Part shown: one piece after another, positions 1 through 7,576 of the stretch
Layout: each line of letters starts with the position of its first letter
Numbering within the stretch: position 1 is the stretch's first letter
Assembly (NCBI RefSeq): GCF_003581615.1
Contig: NZ_QXFH01000076.1
Span: 1 to 64,000 of the forward strand
DNA length: 64,000 nucleotides
Origin: Flagellimonas lutimaris
Lineage (GTDB): Bacteria > Bacteroidota > Bacteroidia > Flavobacteriales > Flavobacteriaceae
Reading direction: 5' to 3'
The notes under the pieces: model-generated
What the model was told of the DNA's origin: nothing
The model's database searches: none
What the model saw: only the letters and a program-made list of their open reading frames with translations
Program-made: the position numbers and the translations under genes

Positions 1-60
1 TCCCCGTAGCTAATGCGAGCAAGCTCGCAACACTACTCGCCATAGCCGCGTGGCCGTTGT
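1..60. repeat. Right arm of a cassette-spacer palindrome (copy 1)
   Basis: This 60-bp stretch is nearly identical (two internal mismatches plus the last base) to 1356-1415, the right arm of the large palindrome upstream of the DUF3995 gene. It ends in the same GCGTGGCCGTTG terminus. The left arm must lie outside the window. The gene that follows starts 12 bp later, so the element sits directly upstream of it, just as the second copy sits upstream of the next gene. Confidence 0.75.
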
Positions 61-71
61 AGGTAATTAAA

Positions 72-1085
72 ATGAACTCAATTGAAACAAATATAAGTCG
101 CTTAAGTCTTCATGATTCTCACTTAGAAAATCTTGAGAGGGCTGGTGATTTGACCATTGCAACTTTTGATTGGGGCTATTTAGCTGATTATTTGGAACAA
201 GGATATGAAAATGGGATTGTTCTTGGGAAATGTAGATTCAAAATACAAGGAATTAATAAAGAGGAATTTCGAGTTTACAAACAAGAAGGAAAAGAATACG
301 AAATCGAAAAAATACCAAGTGATTTAACCGACTGTTGGAATGAAATAGCAAATACAGAAATTGACGAATTAAAACAGGAAATTAAATTGGATGGAATGTT
401 TACTCGTAATTCAGAGAGCAACTGGATTGAATGGAAGTTCAATTATGCATCAATTGAATTAGAGTGGTATTCTTTCATTACTGAAGAAGAATGGCAATTG
501 GGAATTCTGCCACCAAACGCACACAAAAAATTAGATTCACTTCCTGTATATGGAGATATGTATATTCCAATTTCTGAATCTGAAGAACCCTTTTATAATG
601 AAGGATTTGTCATTGAATTTAATGATGGAATTAAAACGTGGGTAGCGAACTTTCAATTAGGACTTACAGATTTGAATTTCACATATGAATTCTCGGAAGA
701 TAGAGTTTTAGTTGTTGCAGGTGGAGAAGCATATTTAATGAATCCTAAATCTCAAAAACCCATTAAAGTATTCGGTGGGGGGTACAAAAATTTAATCATT
801 TATGGTCAAACTTTGATAATATCGGATGATATCTGTGTCGATTTTGTCAATGAAAATGGAAGAATTTGGGAATCACCAAGAATATCATTTGACGGTATTG
901 ATGATTTAAAAATTGAAAACAGAATTCTAATTGGCAAATCTTATGACCCAATGAATGATGCAGATGAATGGGTTGACTTTTCAATTAACCTTGACACAAG
1001 AGAAGTTCAAGGAGGTAGCTTCAGGAAATATTATCTAGACTCAGGTGAACCTATAAAAAAGAAACCGTGGTGGAAATTAAAATAA
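72..1085 (+). CDS. Hypothetical two-part protein, cassette-borne
   Basis: This 337-aa soluble protein has no signal peptide or membrane segment. I do not recognise a family with confidence. The N-terminal half (about 1-160) is acidic and rich in aromatic residues. The C-terminal half (about 180-320) reads like repeated short beta strands with WVANFQLG, VLVVAGG and LIIYGQTLIISDD stretches, recalling beta-propeller blades. The tail is basic (KKKPWWKLK). It lies alone between two palindromic spacer elements, with no operon partner, and is visibly AT-rich. An immunity-type or housekeeping accessory role is possible, but nothing in the sequence decides it. Confidence 0.75.
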   Translation: MNSIETNISRLSLHDSHLENLERAGDLTIATFDWGYLADYLEQGYENGIVLGKCRFKIQGINKEEFRVYKQEGKEYEIEKIPSDLTDCWNEIANTEIDELKQEIKLDGMFTRNSESNWIEWKFNYASIELEWYSFITEEEWQLGILPPNAHKKLDSLPVYGDMYIPISESEEPFYNEGFVIEFNDGIKTWVANFQLGLTDLNFTYEFSEDRVLVVAGGEAYLMNPKSQKPIKVFGGGYKNLIIYGQTLIISDDICVDFVNENGRIWESPRISFDGIDDLKIENRILIGKSYDPMNDADEWVDFSINLDTREVQGGSFRKYYLDSGEPIKKKPWWKLK

Positions 1086-1097
1086 ATAACATACCTA

Positions 1098-1158
1098 CAA
1101 CACTGTATATGAAATCATAGCACCCTTCGGGATGCTACGCTTCATATACTTACCGTTG
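1098..1158. repeat. Imperfect palindrome A with CAAC/GTTG ends (attC-like)
   Basis: The element begins with CAAC (1098-1101) and ends with GTTG (1155-1158). Inside are perfect 9-bp arms, GTATATGAA (1105-1113) and TTCATATAC (1141-1149), enclosing a second hairpin around TAGCACCC-TTC-GGGATGCTA. It starts 12 bp after the stop codon of the upstream gene. The layout (long stem, unpaired bases, CAAC/GTTG termini) recalls integron attC sites, but the termini do not fit the classical RYYYAAC/GTTRRRY rule exactly. Confidence 0.65.
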
Positions 1159-1229
1159 GGAAAAATGCCTTCGGCCGCTCGGCCAGTACCGCAAGCGGCA
1201 CAACCCCCCGAGCTATTTTTTCCCAACGG
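1153..1229. repeat. Inverted repeat linking palindromes A and B
   Basis: CCGTTGGGAAAAA (1153-1165) and TTTTTCCCAACGG (1217-1229) are perfect 13-bp inverted copies. They enclose a GC-rich 50-bp stretch containing GGCCGCTCGGCC-like and CCGCAAGCGG hairpins. The left copy contains the GTTG end of palindrome A, and the right copy contains the CAAC end of palindrome B. The enclosed segment therefore looks like a cassette without a gene. Confidence 0.65.
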
Positions 1230-1415
1230 CCACGCAGTAAGACAGCTTATTCGCTATATTTATTCCACATTTAAAAAACAATGGCCTTCGCCCCGCAGAA
1301 AGAAAAATTGCACCTTTTCCCAACATGCGGCTATAGCGAATCAGCGTCCAATGGCTCCCCGTAGCTTTTGCGAGCAAGCTCGCAACACTACTCGCCATAG
1401 CCGCGTGGCCGTTGG
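1223..1415. repeat. Large palindrome B with 13-bp perfect termini
   Basis: The termini CCAACGGCCACGC (1223-1235) and GCGTGGCCGTTGG (1403-1415) are perfect inverted copies. Further inside, TTCGCTATA pairs with TATAGCGAA (around 1250 and 1333). The right 60 bp repeats positions 1-60. An open frame running through this element (about 1132-1440) encodes low-complexity Arg/Pro-rich sequence and is not considered a gene. The DUF3995 gene starts 30 bp downstream. Confidence 0.75.
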
Positions 1416-1444
1416 CACCAATTTAAAAATACCTAACTGAAATT

Positions 1445-1864
1445 ATGATTTTATCAATTTTATTAAGTTTAATCCTAATTGGACTTGGAATGATTCATTT
1501 CAATTGGGTAATCGGAGGAAAATTCGGATTTGTGGAATCCCTACCGACTAAAGAAAATGGAGAAAGAGTATTGAATCCGAAAAAAATTGATAGTGCAATA
1601 GTTGGAATTGGATTAATAGCTTTCGGATTTTTTTATGTGCTTAAGTCTGGACTTATTGAATACAATTTACCTGAATGGATTATAAAATATGGAAGTTGGA
1701 TAATTCCAATAATATTCCTTTTACGAGCAGTTGGCGAATTTAAATATGTCGGATTTTTTAAAAGCGTGAGAAAAACGGACTTTGCAAAACTGGACACAAA
1801 ACTCTTTTCGCCTTTGTGTCTGATAATCGGGATATTGGGAATAATAATTCAACTTATAAAATAA
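1445..1864 (+). CDS. DUF3995 family membrane protein
   Basis: This 139-aa protein has four hydrophobic segments (about 1-20, 48-66, 80-98 and 119-137). It matches the DUF3995 pattern as I know it: an early HFNWVIGGKFGF stretch, a loop with SLPTKENGERVLNPK, and a late FLLRAVGEFKYVGFFK followed by DFAKLDTKLFSPLC. The family has no established function. The gene sits alone in a cassette-like slot between palindrome B and a short CTAACAATGTA boundary. Family assignment is firm; role unknown. Confidence 0.88.
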   Translation: MILSILLSLILIGLGMIHFNWVIGGKFGFVESLPTKENGERVLNPKKIDSAIVGIGLIAFGFFYVLKSGLIEYNLPEWIIKYGSWIIPIIFLLRAVGEFKYVGFFKSVRKTDFAKLDTKLFSPLCLIIGILGIIIQLIK

Positions 1865-1874
1865 AAAAACTGGT

Positions 1875-1886
1875 GCTAACAATGTA
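1875..1886. repeat. Short cassette boundary GCTAACAATGTA
   Basis: GCTAACAATGTA occurs 10 bp after the DUF3995 stop and recurs at 2438-2449 after the GNAT gene. Its core CTAACAATG appears in reverse complement at 4011-4019. Here no right arm is visible before the next start codon at 1905, so this may be a collapsed or partial spacer. Confidence 0.5.
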
Positions 1887-1904
1887 GAAAGAACGTAATG
1901 GAAA

Positions 1905-2405
1905 ATGAACAATATAGAAATCAGATTAGCGAATAAGGAAGATGCTCAATTTATTGCTCTTCTTGGAAGAATTACATTTACTGAAACTTTCGGCCACTTT
2001 TTTAGAGACAAGCAAGATTTATTGAATTATTATAATTCAACATTTTCAATTGAAAAAATTGAAAACGGAATTTCGAAACCAAATAATGTTTTCTGGATAG
2101 CTTTTGCAAACCGATTACCTGTTGGTTATGCAAAACTTAAATTGAATTCCAAATCAGAATTTATTGCGGATGAAAATATTTGCCAACTGCAAAAAATCTA
2201 TGTACTAAAAGACTTTTTATCAATGAAAATCGGATTTGAATTGCAAAGCCGACTTCTTAAGAAAGCGAAAGAAAAAGGTTTTAGTAAAATATGGCTTTCA
2301 GTACTTGATAGCAATGAACGGGCGATTAATTTCTACATAAAAAACGGATTTATGGAAATTGGAAATCACGAATTCAAATCGGAAAGGAAAACTTTGAATT
2401 TATAG
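1905..2405 (+). CDS. GNAT family N-acetyltransferase
   Basis: This 166-aa cytosolic enzyme is expected to transfer an acetyl group from acetyl-CoA to an unknown amine. The N-terminus (IEIRLANKEDAQFIALLGRITFTETFG) is typical of spermidine/ribosomal-type GNATs. The acetyl-CoA loop region (motif A) is represented by IYVLKDFLSMKIGFELQSRLLKKAKEKG, in which the usual Q/RxxGxG/A is degenerate (FLSMKIG). Motif B follows as IWLSVLDSNERAINFYIKNGFMEIG, with the classic N-x-x-A-x-x-FY-x-x-x-GF. The gene is flanked by CTAACAATG boundaries, so it fits a single-gene cassette. Fold is clear; substrate is not. Confidence 0.88.
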   Translation: MNNIEIRLANKEDAQFIALLGRITFTETFGHFFRDKQDLLNYYNSTFSIEKIENGISKPNNVFWIAFANRLPVGYAKLKLNSKSEFIADENICQLQKIYVLKDFLSMKIGFELQSRLLKKAKEKGFSKIWLSVLDSNERAINFYIKNGFMEIGNHEFKSERKTLNL

Positions 2406-2435
2406 CAATGTCAAAGCAGTTAGAATTGAATACCG

Positions 2436-2597
2436 TGGCTAACAATGTATAACCGCAATTTATTCACTAATGTCGATTTTTTAAGGAGTACATCAGTCGC
2501 CACCCTCAAGTCGACGGATTCGACTATCTTTCGACTACGCTCAGGGCAAACTAAAACTAATCTCGGAATTGCTAAAGTCTGTGCTAAACCGTTGCCA
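2436..2597. repeat. attC-like spacer downstream of the GNAT gene
   Basis: The left end TGGCTAAC (2436-2443) and right end GTTGCCA (2591-2597) are inverted copies apart from one extra base. CAATT (2456-2460) and AATTG (around 2568) extend the pairing. The centre holds a separate hairpin around CCCTCAAGTCGAC and CGACTACGCTCAGGG. It separates the GNAT gene from the metallophosphoesterase gene, whose start is 12 bp downstream. Confidence 0.6.
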
Positions 2598-2608
2598 GAA
2601 TTTGAGAA

Positions 2609-3421
2609 ATGACAAACTTAACCAGAAGGAAATTTATTAAAAAAGGAATTTTAACCTCAATTGGATTAGTTCTTTTGGACTCACTTTGGTTTGAGAAATA
2701 TGTGATTGACTGGAATTACTTTGACATCTCAAAATCGGAAAAAAACAAAATAAGAATCATTCAAATTTCGGATTTACATTTTGACCAATTAAGATATTTT
2801 CACAAATCCATTGCAAAAAAAATCAACGCAATAAAACCCGACTTAATATTTATAACTGGAGATTCTGTTGATAAAACAGAAAAAATAAAACCTCTGAATG
2901 AATTCCTTGAGTTAATTGATAATTCGATTAAAAAATATGCGATAACCGGAAATTGGGAATATTGGGGAAATGTGAATCTCATAGAACTTAAAAGTATTTA
3001 TTCTAAAAATAATTGTGAATTACTGATAAACGAGAATAGGACAATTTCAATTAGAAATCGAGAAATCTCAATAATTGGAATTGACGATTTTGTTGGTGGA
3101 AACGCCGACTTTGGAAAAGCAATTGAAAATCTAGAAGAAACTGAAACCAATATAGTTTTATCACATTGTCCTGAACACAGAGATATAATCACAAAACAAA
3201 AAGGAAATTTAAATATTGATTTAGTACTTTCTGGGCATACTCACGGAGGACAGATTACCTTTTTAGGAATTGTTCCTTTTAAACCTCAAGGAAGTGGAAA
3301 ATATTTAAAAGGTTGGTCTAAAGAATCCGAACCGAAAATGTACATATCAAAAGGAATTGGAACAAGTATTTTACCCATCCGATTTGGAGCAAGAGCGGAA
3401 ATGGTAGAAATGGAAATATAA
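2609..3421 (+). CDS. Metallophosphoesterase (YkuE/YaeI-like)
   Basis: This 270-aa calcineurin-like phosphoesterase carries the dinuclear-metal motifs in order: DLH (about 55-57, in QISDLHFD), GD (TGDSVD), GN-[W]-E (ITGNWEYW, the variant of GNHD seen in this subgroup), SHCPE and GHTHGGQ (about 208). The N-terminus, LTRRKFIKKGILTSIG plus a hydrophobic run, looks like a twin-arginine signal or anchor, so the enzyme probably acts outside the cytoplasm. Relatives cleave lipid-linked phosphoesters such as UDP-diacylglucosamine, but that substrate is not shown here. It lies in the cassette-like strip and is followed 22 bp later by a small membrane protein gene. Confidence 0.88.
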   Translation: MTNLTRRKFIKKGILTSIGLVLLDSLWFEKYVIDWNYFDISKSEKNKIRIIQISDLHFDQLRYFHKSIAKKINAIKPDLIFITGDSVDKTEKIKPLNEFLELIDNSIKKYAITGNWEYWGNVNLIELKSIYSKNNCELLINENRTISIRNREISIIGIDDFVGGNADFGKAIENLEETETNIVLSHCPEHRDIITKQKGNLNIDLVLSGHTHGGQITFLGIVPFKPQGSGKYLKGWSKESEPKMYISKGIGTSILPIRFGARAEMVEMEI

Positions 3422-3443
3422 AAACTGAATACTTATTAAAAAT

Positions 3444-3923
3444 TTGAAGAAAAAAGAAACATTTTGGATACTCGGAACTATTTGTTTTATTCTGATCATA
3501 ATACTCTGGATTTTTGGAATTGATGGACTTACATTGGAATCTGTAACCGACATTAATGTTCACGATACTTATTACGTAATTGCGAATATTCATCTGATTG
3601 TGCTACTTACAACGCTAGTTTTCTTTGGCGTTTACCTTATCCGAATGTTGAAGCGGAATTTTAAAAACTTGACCGCAAATCTAATTTTTATGATTTCGGA
3701 CTTAACTCTGATTTTGATTTTCACCTTTCTGATTTCGTTGGTCAATTCTATTCGAGCAATCCCAACTACAGCCGAATATGAGGTTTTTCGTGGCGGAATT
3801 GAAGGAAGCAATGGAAATGGATGGAATGCTTACTATGTTTTATTGACCATTCAACTTTTATTGATAATTCTACTGATAATAAGTGGAATAAAAACTGGCC
3901 TGAATTATAAACAAGCTGAATAA
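3444..3923 (+). CDS. Small membrane protein with HDTYYVI motif
   Basis: This 159-aa protein with four predicted membrane segments (about 7-25, 45-66, 80-103 and 132-150) starts at a TTG codon; no ATG lies close by in frame. It contains H40-D-T-Y-Y-V-I-A-N-I-H50. This resembles the HDTYYVVAHFHYV helix of heme-copper oxidase subunit I, where the histidines bind hemes. The rest of the protein is far too short to be an oxidase subunit. Similar small flavobacterial membrane proteins carry this motif, and I know of no assigned function. It is the last gene of the cassette-like strip and may be cotranscribed with the phosphoesterase. Confidence 0.7.
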   Translation: MKKKETFWILGTICFILIIILWIFGIDGLTLESVTDINVHDTYYVIANIHLIVLLTTLVFFGVYLIRMLKRNFKNLTANLIFMISDLTLILIFTFLISLVNSIRAIPTTAEYEVFRGGIEGSNGNGWNAYYVLLTIQLLLIILLIISGIKTGLNYKQAE

Positions 3924-4003
3924 AAAAAAGACATAGAGGATATATAATTCATCGGTTTAATTCCTAATTGAAATTCATTATCTTCAGTTATAATGAAACA
4001 TCA

Positions 4004-4022
4004 CAAAAACCATTGTTAGGGC
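4004..4022. repeat. Right boundary of the cassette-like strip
   Basis: CATTGTTAG (4011-4019) is the reverse complement of the CTAACAATG boundary seen at 1876 and 2439. It lies in the gap between the small membrane protein and the next gene. No further copies were seen downstream, so I treat it as the right limit of the strip. Confidence 0.45.
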
Positions 4023-4085
4023 TTAGGAGGTCCCCTAGAACAAAACCATAACCAAGACCTTCTGTTGTAATCATTAAATAATCGT

Positions 4086-5099
4086 ATGAATTATAAACTA
4101 CTATTAATCTTTTTTGTCGTCCCTACACTGTCCTTCTCCCAACAATTTACCGATGAAGAATTGCTTGAAATGCAATTACCTATGATCTATAAAGTAAATC
4201 GTGCAATATTTCCCATGGACAAATATTTTGAGAAATATGAGATAGACACATTGAACAAAGTTGAATATTTCGATGAATTCAGTCAAAATAACCCCGCACA
4301 GAACTTAGATAGTATAGAATGTGAGTTATCCATACTGGAATCTTCTTTTCCTGGAATAAGAAGTAAAAAGCAGCAGGTTATGGACCTATCGTTTAAAATA
4401 AATATGGATGAAAAACTCCCAAGAAATAAAACAAAAATTATCGAATATAATCTTACAGATTCCAATAACAAAAAGATTGTTTTAATGGATTCCCTGGGAC
4501 GTTCCAGAGGTGGCGGCTCCAATATAAGCTATCAGATGTTTTATCTTCAAAACCTCGGATTTGGCTCGATCAAAGGGTATATCGACTTGCAGTTTAAATT
4601 TTTGACAGGGTATAAAAATTACAGGATAAACAAAGAAAAAGGAGATTCGTTGATTAGAATCGAAGATAGAACAATAAAAATTCTTGAGTATAAAGAGAAC
4701 TATATTGTATTGAAAGGCGATAAAGAGCTTTTGCAAAAATTGGAGTACAGTAATTTAACAAACAATAATTTTCATATCGTCGCTGCCAAAGATGAAATGG
4801 AAATGAATTTAAATTTGTTAGAAATAAACAGTAATGCTGAAGTTAGTTCTTTATCCTACTCGTCACCATCCAGTAAAACGGTTCTTCCATCACAGTTTTT
4901 TGATGATAAAATCAAGGATATGCCGTTTAACGAATATAAATTGTTCTTTAATAAAAACAGAAAGGCTTTTGAGGATCAAGAGTACATGTGCTTAATAAAA
5001 TTCAACACCAAAATCATAAACCTCTATCTCCATTTGCCCACCTACGAAAAAACGCTAACAAAAAATATCAATGTAGACAGTAAAATTATTACACGATAA
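4086..5099 (+). CDS. Secreted hypothetical protein
   Basis: This 337-aa protein begins with a standard signal peptide (MNYKLLLIFFVVPTLSFSQQ, cleavage probably before QQ). The mature part has no membrane segment. I recognise no family. It alternates charged helices with a middle region (about 115-150) rich in Gly and Ser (DSLGRSRGGGSN). A periplasmic or surface location is inferred from the signal. The gene stands alone, with about 160 bp upstream and 307 bp downstream free of genes. Confidence 0.75.
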   Translation: MNYKLLLIFFVVPTLSFSQQFTDEELLEMQLPMIYKVNRAIFPMDKYFEKYEIDTLNKVEYFDEFSQNNPAQNLDSIECELSILESSFPGIRSKKQQVMDLSFKINMDEKLPRNKTKIIEYNLTDSNNKKIVLMDSLGRSRGGGSNISYQMFYLQNLGFGSIKGYIDLQFKFLTGYKNYRINKEKGDSLIRIEDRTIKILEYKENYIVLKGDKELLQKLEYSNLTNNNFHIVAAKDEMEMNLNLLEINSNAEVSSLSYSSPSSKTVLPSQFFDDKIKDMPFNEYKLFFNKNRKAFEDQEYMCLIKFNTKIINLYLHLPTYEKTLTKNINVDSKIITR

Positions 5100-5406
5100 C
5101 TATGGTCTTACGGCCATCAGAGCTGTACATTATGCTGAACATTAGTAGAGTTGAGTTTCCCAGCATTTTGAAACAAGTTTTGATCTTGGATTTGACGTAT
5201 TGAAACATAGGATAAAACCAAAGCTTTGGTTGGATGTAGAATAAAATAGCAAGTTAAAACGCGTCATCCATGATTAAAGTTTATCATAAACGGCAACTTT
5301 GCCGAACCAAAAGATTGAAATGCAATTAAATTGACCATAGCAAATATGTATTGACTGCTTAAATTTTGGTAAATTTTGGCTACCTAACTTTAAATCAAAA
5401 GAACGA
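5100..5406. other. Gene-free interval
   Basis: I see no ORF with coding character, RNA gene or clear terminator hairpin in these 307 bp. The last 60 bp are AT-rich and probably hold the promoter of the VIT-family gene. A TTTTGGTAAATTTTGG stretch near 5363-5378 resembles the -7 consensus but is one base off. Confidence 0.5.
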
Positions 5407-6120
5407 ATGGAAAAGGAAAAAGTCACAATAGAAAATTACTTAGATCCCCATTATATCCATCGGAGCAATTGGTTAAGAGCGGCCGTTCTTGGTGCCAACG
5501 ATGGTATTATTTCTATTTCGAGTCTTGCAATTGGTGTAGCCGCTGCAAGTACAACAAAAGAACCCATAGTTCTGGCAACTGTGGCAGGACTGGTGGCAGG
5601 AGCATTATCAATGGCCGCCGGTGAGTATGTTTCCGTCAGTTCTCAAACCGATATTGAAAAGGCCGATATTGAACGGGAAAAAAAAGAACTGGAAGAAATG
5701 CCTGAAGAAGAATTAGATATTCTAACGCAAATCTATGAGCAAAGAGGGCTAAAACATGAAACTGCCATACAGGTAGCCAAGGAATTAACCGCTGCCGATG
5801 CATTGGGGACCCACATGCGAGACGAGCTGGGCATCAATGAAATGAGTAAAGCAAACCCGATTCAAGCGGCCTTGGCATCCGGAGCAGCATTTACCGTAGG
5901 TGGACTACTACCATTATTGGTTGTGCTTTTTATCCCAGTAAAAGGAATGGAATATTGGCTCTATGGATTTACCATACTTTTTCTAATTATTTTAGGTGCA
6001 ACATCTGCAAAGACAGGTGGCTCAAGTATTGGAAAAGCTATTATCCGAATAACCATTTGGGGAACAATTGCAATGGGATTATCTGCATTCGTGGGTTATC
6101 TTTTCGGAGTTAATGTGTAA
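5407..6120 (+). CDS. VIT1/CCC1 family Fe2+/Mn2+ transporter
   Basis: This 237-aa inner-membrane protein is expected to export or sequester Fe2+ or Mn2+. It has the family layout. The first helix contains LRAAVLGANDGIISISSLAIGVAAAS, and the second contains ALSMAAGEYVSVSSQ. Next comes a long acidic cytosolic metal-binding helix (about 85-140, EREKKELEEMPEEELDILTQIYEQRG...). Three more helices follow (about 160-180, 183-202 and 210-232). The conserved D-G and E-Y-V-S residues of the metal pathway are present. The gene appears monocistronic. Metal specificity cannot be read from the sequence. Confidence 0.92.
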   Translation: MEKEKVTIENYLDPHYIHRSNWLRAAVLGANDGIISISSLAIGVAAASTTKEPIVLATVAGLVAGALSMAAGEYVSVSSQTDIEKADIEREKKELEEMPEEELDILTQIYEQRGLKHETAIQVAKELTAADALGTHMRDELGINEMSKANPIQAALASGAAFTVGGLLPLLVVLFIPVKGMEYWLYGFTILFLIILGATSAKTGGSSIGKAIIRITIWGTIAMGLSAFVGYLFGVNV

Positions 6121-6173
6121 CATCTTTCCAAAAAATGTTGTGGGTAATTTGAAGCAATAAAATTTTAAATTAA

Positions 6174-6797
6174 ATGACAGGACCTAATAAAGACGAAAAA
6201 TTCCCGCTGGAACATTATAACAGACTCTGTTTCCTTAAAAACATCGTCAAAAACCCCAACATCATTGTTGGGGATTATACATACTATGATGATTTTGAGA
6301 ACGTAGAAAATTTTGAAAAGAACGTAAAATACCTTTTTGATTTTGTAGGCGACAAACTGATCATCGGTAAGTTCTGTATGATTGCCTCCGACGTTAAATT
6401 TATAATGAACGGTGCCAACCACCTGACCGATAGCTTGTCTACCTACCCGTTCTCCATATTTGGAAACGGCTGGGAAAAAGCAATGGAGGGAAAAACCTAT
6501 CCCCAAAAAGGTAACATTACCATAGGTAACGATGTTTGGATTGGCTACAACGCTACCATTATGGCAGGGGTAACTATTGGGGACGGCGCTATTATTGCAA
6601 CCAACTCCACCGTTATAAAAGATGTAGAGCCCTATTCCATTGTAGGGGGCAATCCCGCAAAGGAAATCAAAAAACGTTTTCCGGATGAAACCATTACCAA
6701 GCTTTTGGAATTAGCTTGGTGGAACTGGGATATTGAAAAAATAACGGCCAATGTTGGGCACTTGACCGATAATGCAATTCATAATCTTATCGATTAA
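6174..6797 (+). CDS. Vat-like streptogramin A O-acetyltransferase
   Basis: This 207-aa enzyme belongs to the xenobiotic acetyltransferase group of left-handed beta-helix proteins. Vat enzymes acetylate virginiamycin M-type (streptogramin A) antibiotics with acetyl-CoA. The sequence follows Vat proteins closely: VGDYTYYDD near the start, LIIGKFCMIASDVKFIMNGANH with the catalytic-type His83 (His82 in VatD), YPFSIFGNGWEK, the hexapeptide run ITIGNDVWIGYNATIMAGVTIGDGAIIATNS, IVGGNPAKEIKKRF and the C-terminal LAWWNWD. No mobile-element signs surround it and composition matches its neighbours, so it looks like a resident environmental homologue. Actual antibiotic activity is an inference. Confidence 0.9.
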   Translation: MTGPNKDEKFPLEHYNRLCFLKNIVKNPNIIVGDYTYYDDFENVENFEKNVKYLFDFVGDKLIIGKFCMIASDVKFIMNGANHLTDSLSTYPFSIFGNGWEKAMEGKTYPQKGNITIGNDVWIGYNATIMAGVTIGDGAIIATNSTVIKDVEPYSIVGGNPAKEIKKRFPDETITKLLELAWWNWDIEKITANVGHLTDNAIHNLID

Positions 6798-6806
6798 TAT
6801 TATAAT

Positions 6807-7192
6807 ATGAGAATTGCTTACACCACATTCATTCTTTGCTTTGTTATGGGCTGCAAAAACAAAAGTCCTGAAGTGAACCGAACCGAAAAAAAAGTGGTAT
6901 TCAACCAAGAATTGGCCGACGAATTGAAACGGATGGCCGAATTAGACCAGTAAGATTAAATAAGGGTCAACCACAGGTTTATGGTACCCAAGTAGATTAC
7001 AATTGGGAAGTTTGTCAAGCTTTTCCAAAAACTCTGGAGGATAGTATCAATGTAAATCAAAGAAGAAAAAAGATTGGTCTACCACCTTTGAAAGAGTATC
7101 TCAACCAAATGTCCGAAATGCATTTTGAGATAAATAAAGCTATATTTTTGGAAAAAGGAATCAACGGACCCAAACTCTATAAAACAGAATAG
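6807..7192 (+). pseudogene. DUF6624 gene remnant (internal deletion and frameshift)
   Basis: An ATG at 6807 opens a lipoprotein-like start (MRIAYTTFILCFVMGCKNK) that runs into ELADELKRMAELDQ and then stops at 6951-6953. Shifted by one frame, directly after the stop, comes LNKGQPQVYGTQVDYNWEV, then IGLPPLKEYLNQMSEMHFE, ending at TAG 7190-7192. The start is the usual opening of DUF6624 proteins and the second part is their C-terminal region. The middle of about 80-100 residues is missing. An intact relative lies at 55017-55703 (ELQIYGGQIKYYPE... VDKRRAEIGLEPMAQYL). The simplest reading is a decayed gene, though a sequencing error could explain the frameshift but not the deletion. Confidence 0.75.
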
Positions 7193-7288
7193 GCAGTTTA
7201 CCGAAGTAAAATTTTGTGGATTTTTTCACTAATCCTGTTAAATGAAACCTTTTATATTTTAATTTAGTGTAGATTAAAGTCCATTTCT

Positions 7289-7576
7289 ATGTCAATTAGT
7301 AAAAGGTACCTTATAATCCTATCATTAGTTTTGGTATTGCTTTCAATTCCATTTACGGCCATGCAATTCTCATCTGAAGTAAATTGGTCTTTATTCGATT
7401 TTTTGGTAGCCGGAGGATTATTATTGGCCCTGGGTTTCGCTATTGATTTTGTAGCTCGAAAAGCAAAATCTTTCAATAATAAAATTATTGCGATCGTAGC
7501 CATAGTGATTTCGTTTCTTCTTGTTTGGGCAGAATTGGCCGTTGGTGTTTTCGGAACTGCTTTAGCAGGAAGTTGA
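7289..7576 (+). CDS. Small three-helix membrane protein
   Basis: This 95-aa protein has three hydrophobic segments (about 6-25, 36-52 and 65-88) and a short basic loop VARKAKSFNNK between the second and third. Similar small membrane proteins are common in flavobacteria without assigned function. It is flanked by about 100-bp AT-rich gaps and is probably a single-gene unit. Confidence 0.7.
   Translation: MSISKRYLIILSLVLVLLSIPFTAMQFSSEVNWSLFDFLVAGGLLLALGFAIDFVARKAKSFNNKIIAIVAIVISFLLVWAELAVGVFGTALAGS

Noticed and set aside
1132..1440. 102-residue open frame (and a 61-residue one on the other strand) inside the palindromic spacer
   Set aside because: It lies wholly within inverted repeats, has low-complexity Arg/Pro/Ala sequence and no ribosome site; repeat-driven frame.
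6174..6797. Recently acquired mobile resistance gene
   Set aside because: No insertion sequence, integrase or composition shift beside the Vat-like gene.
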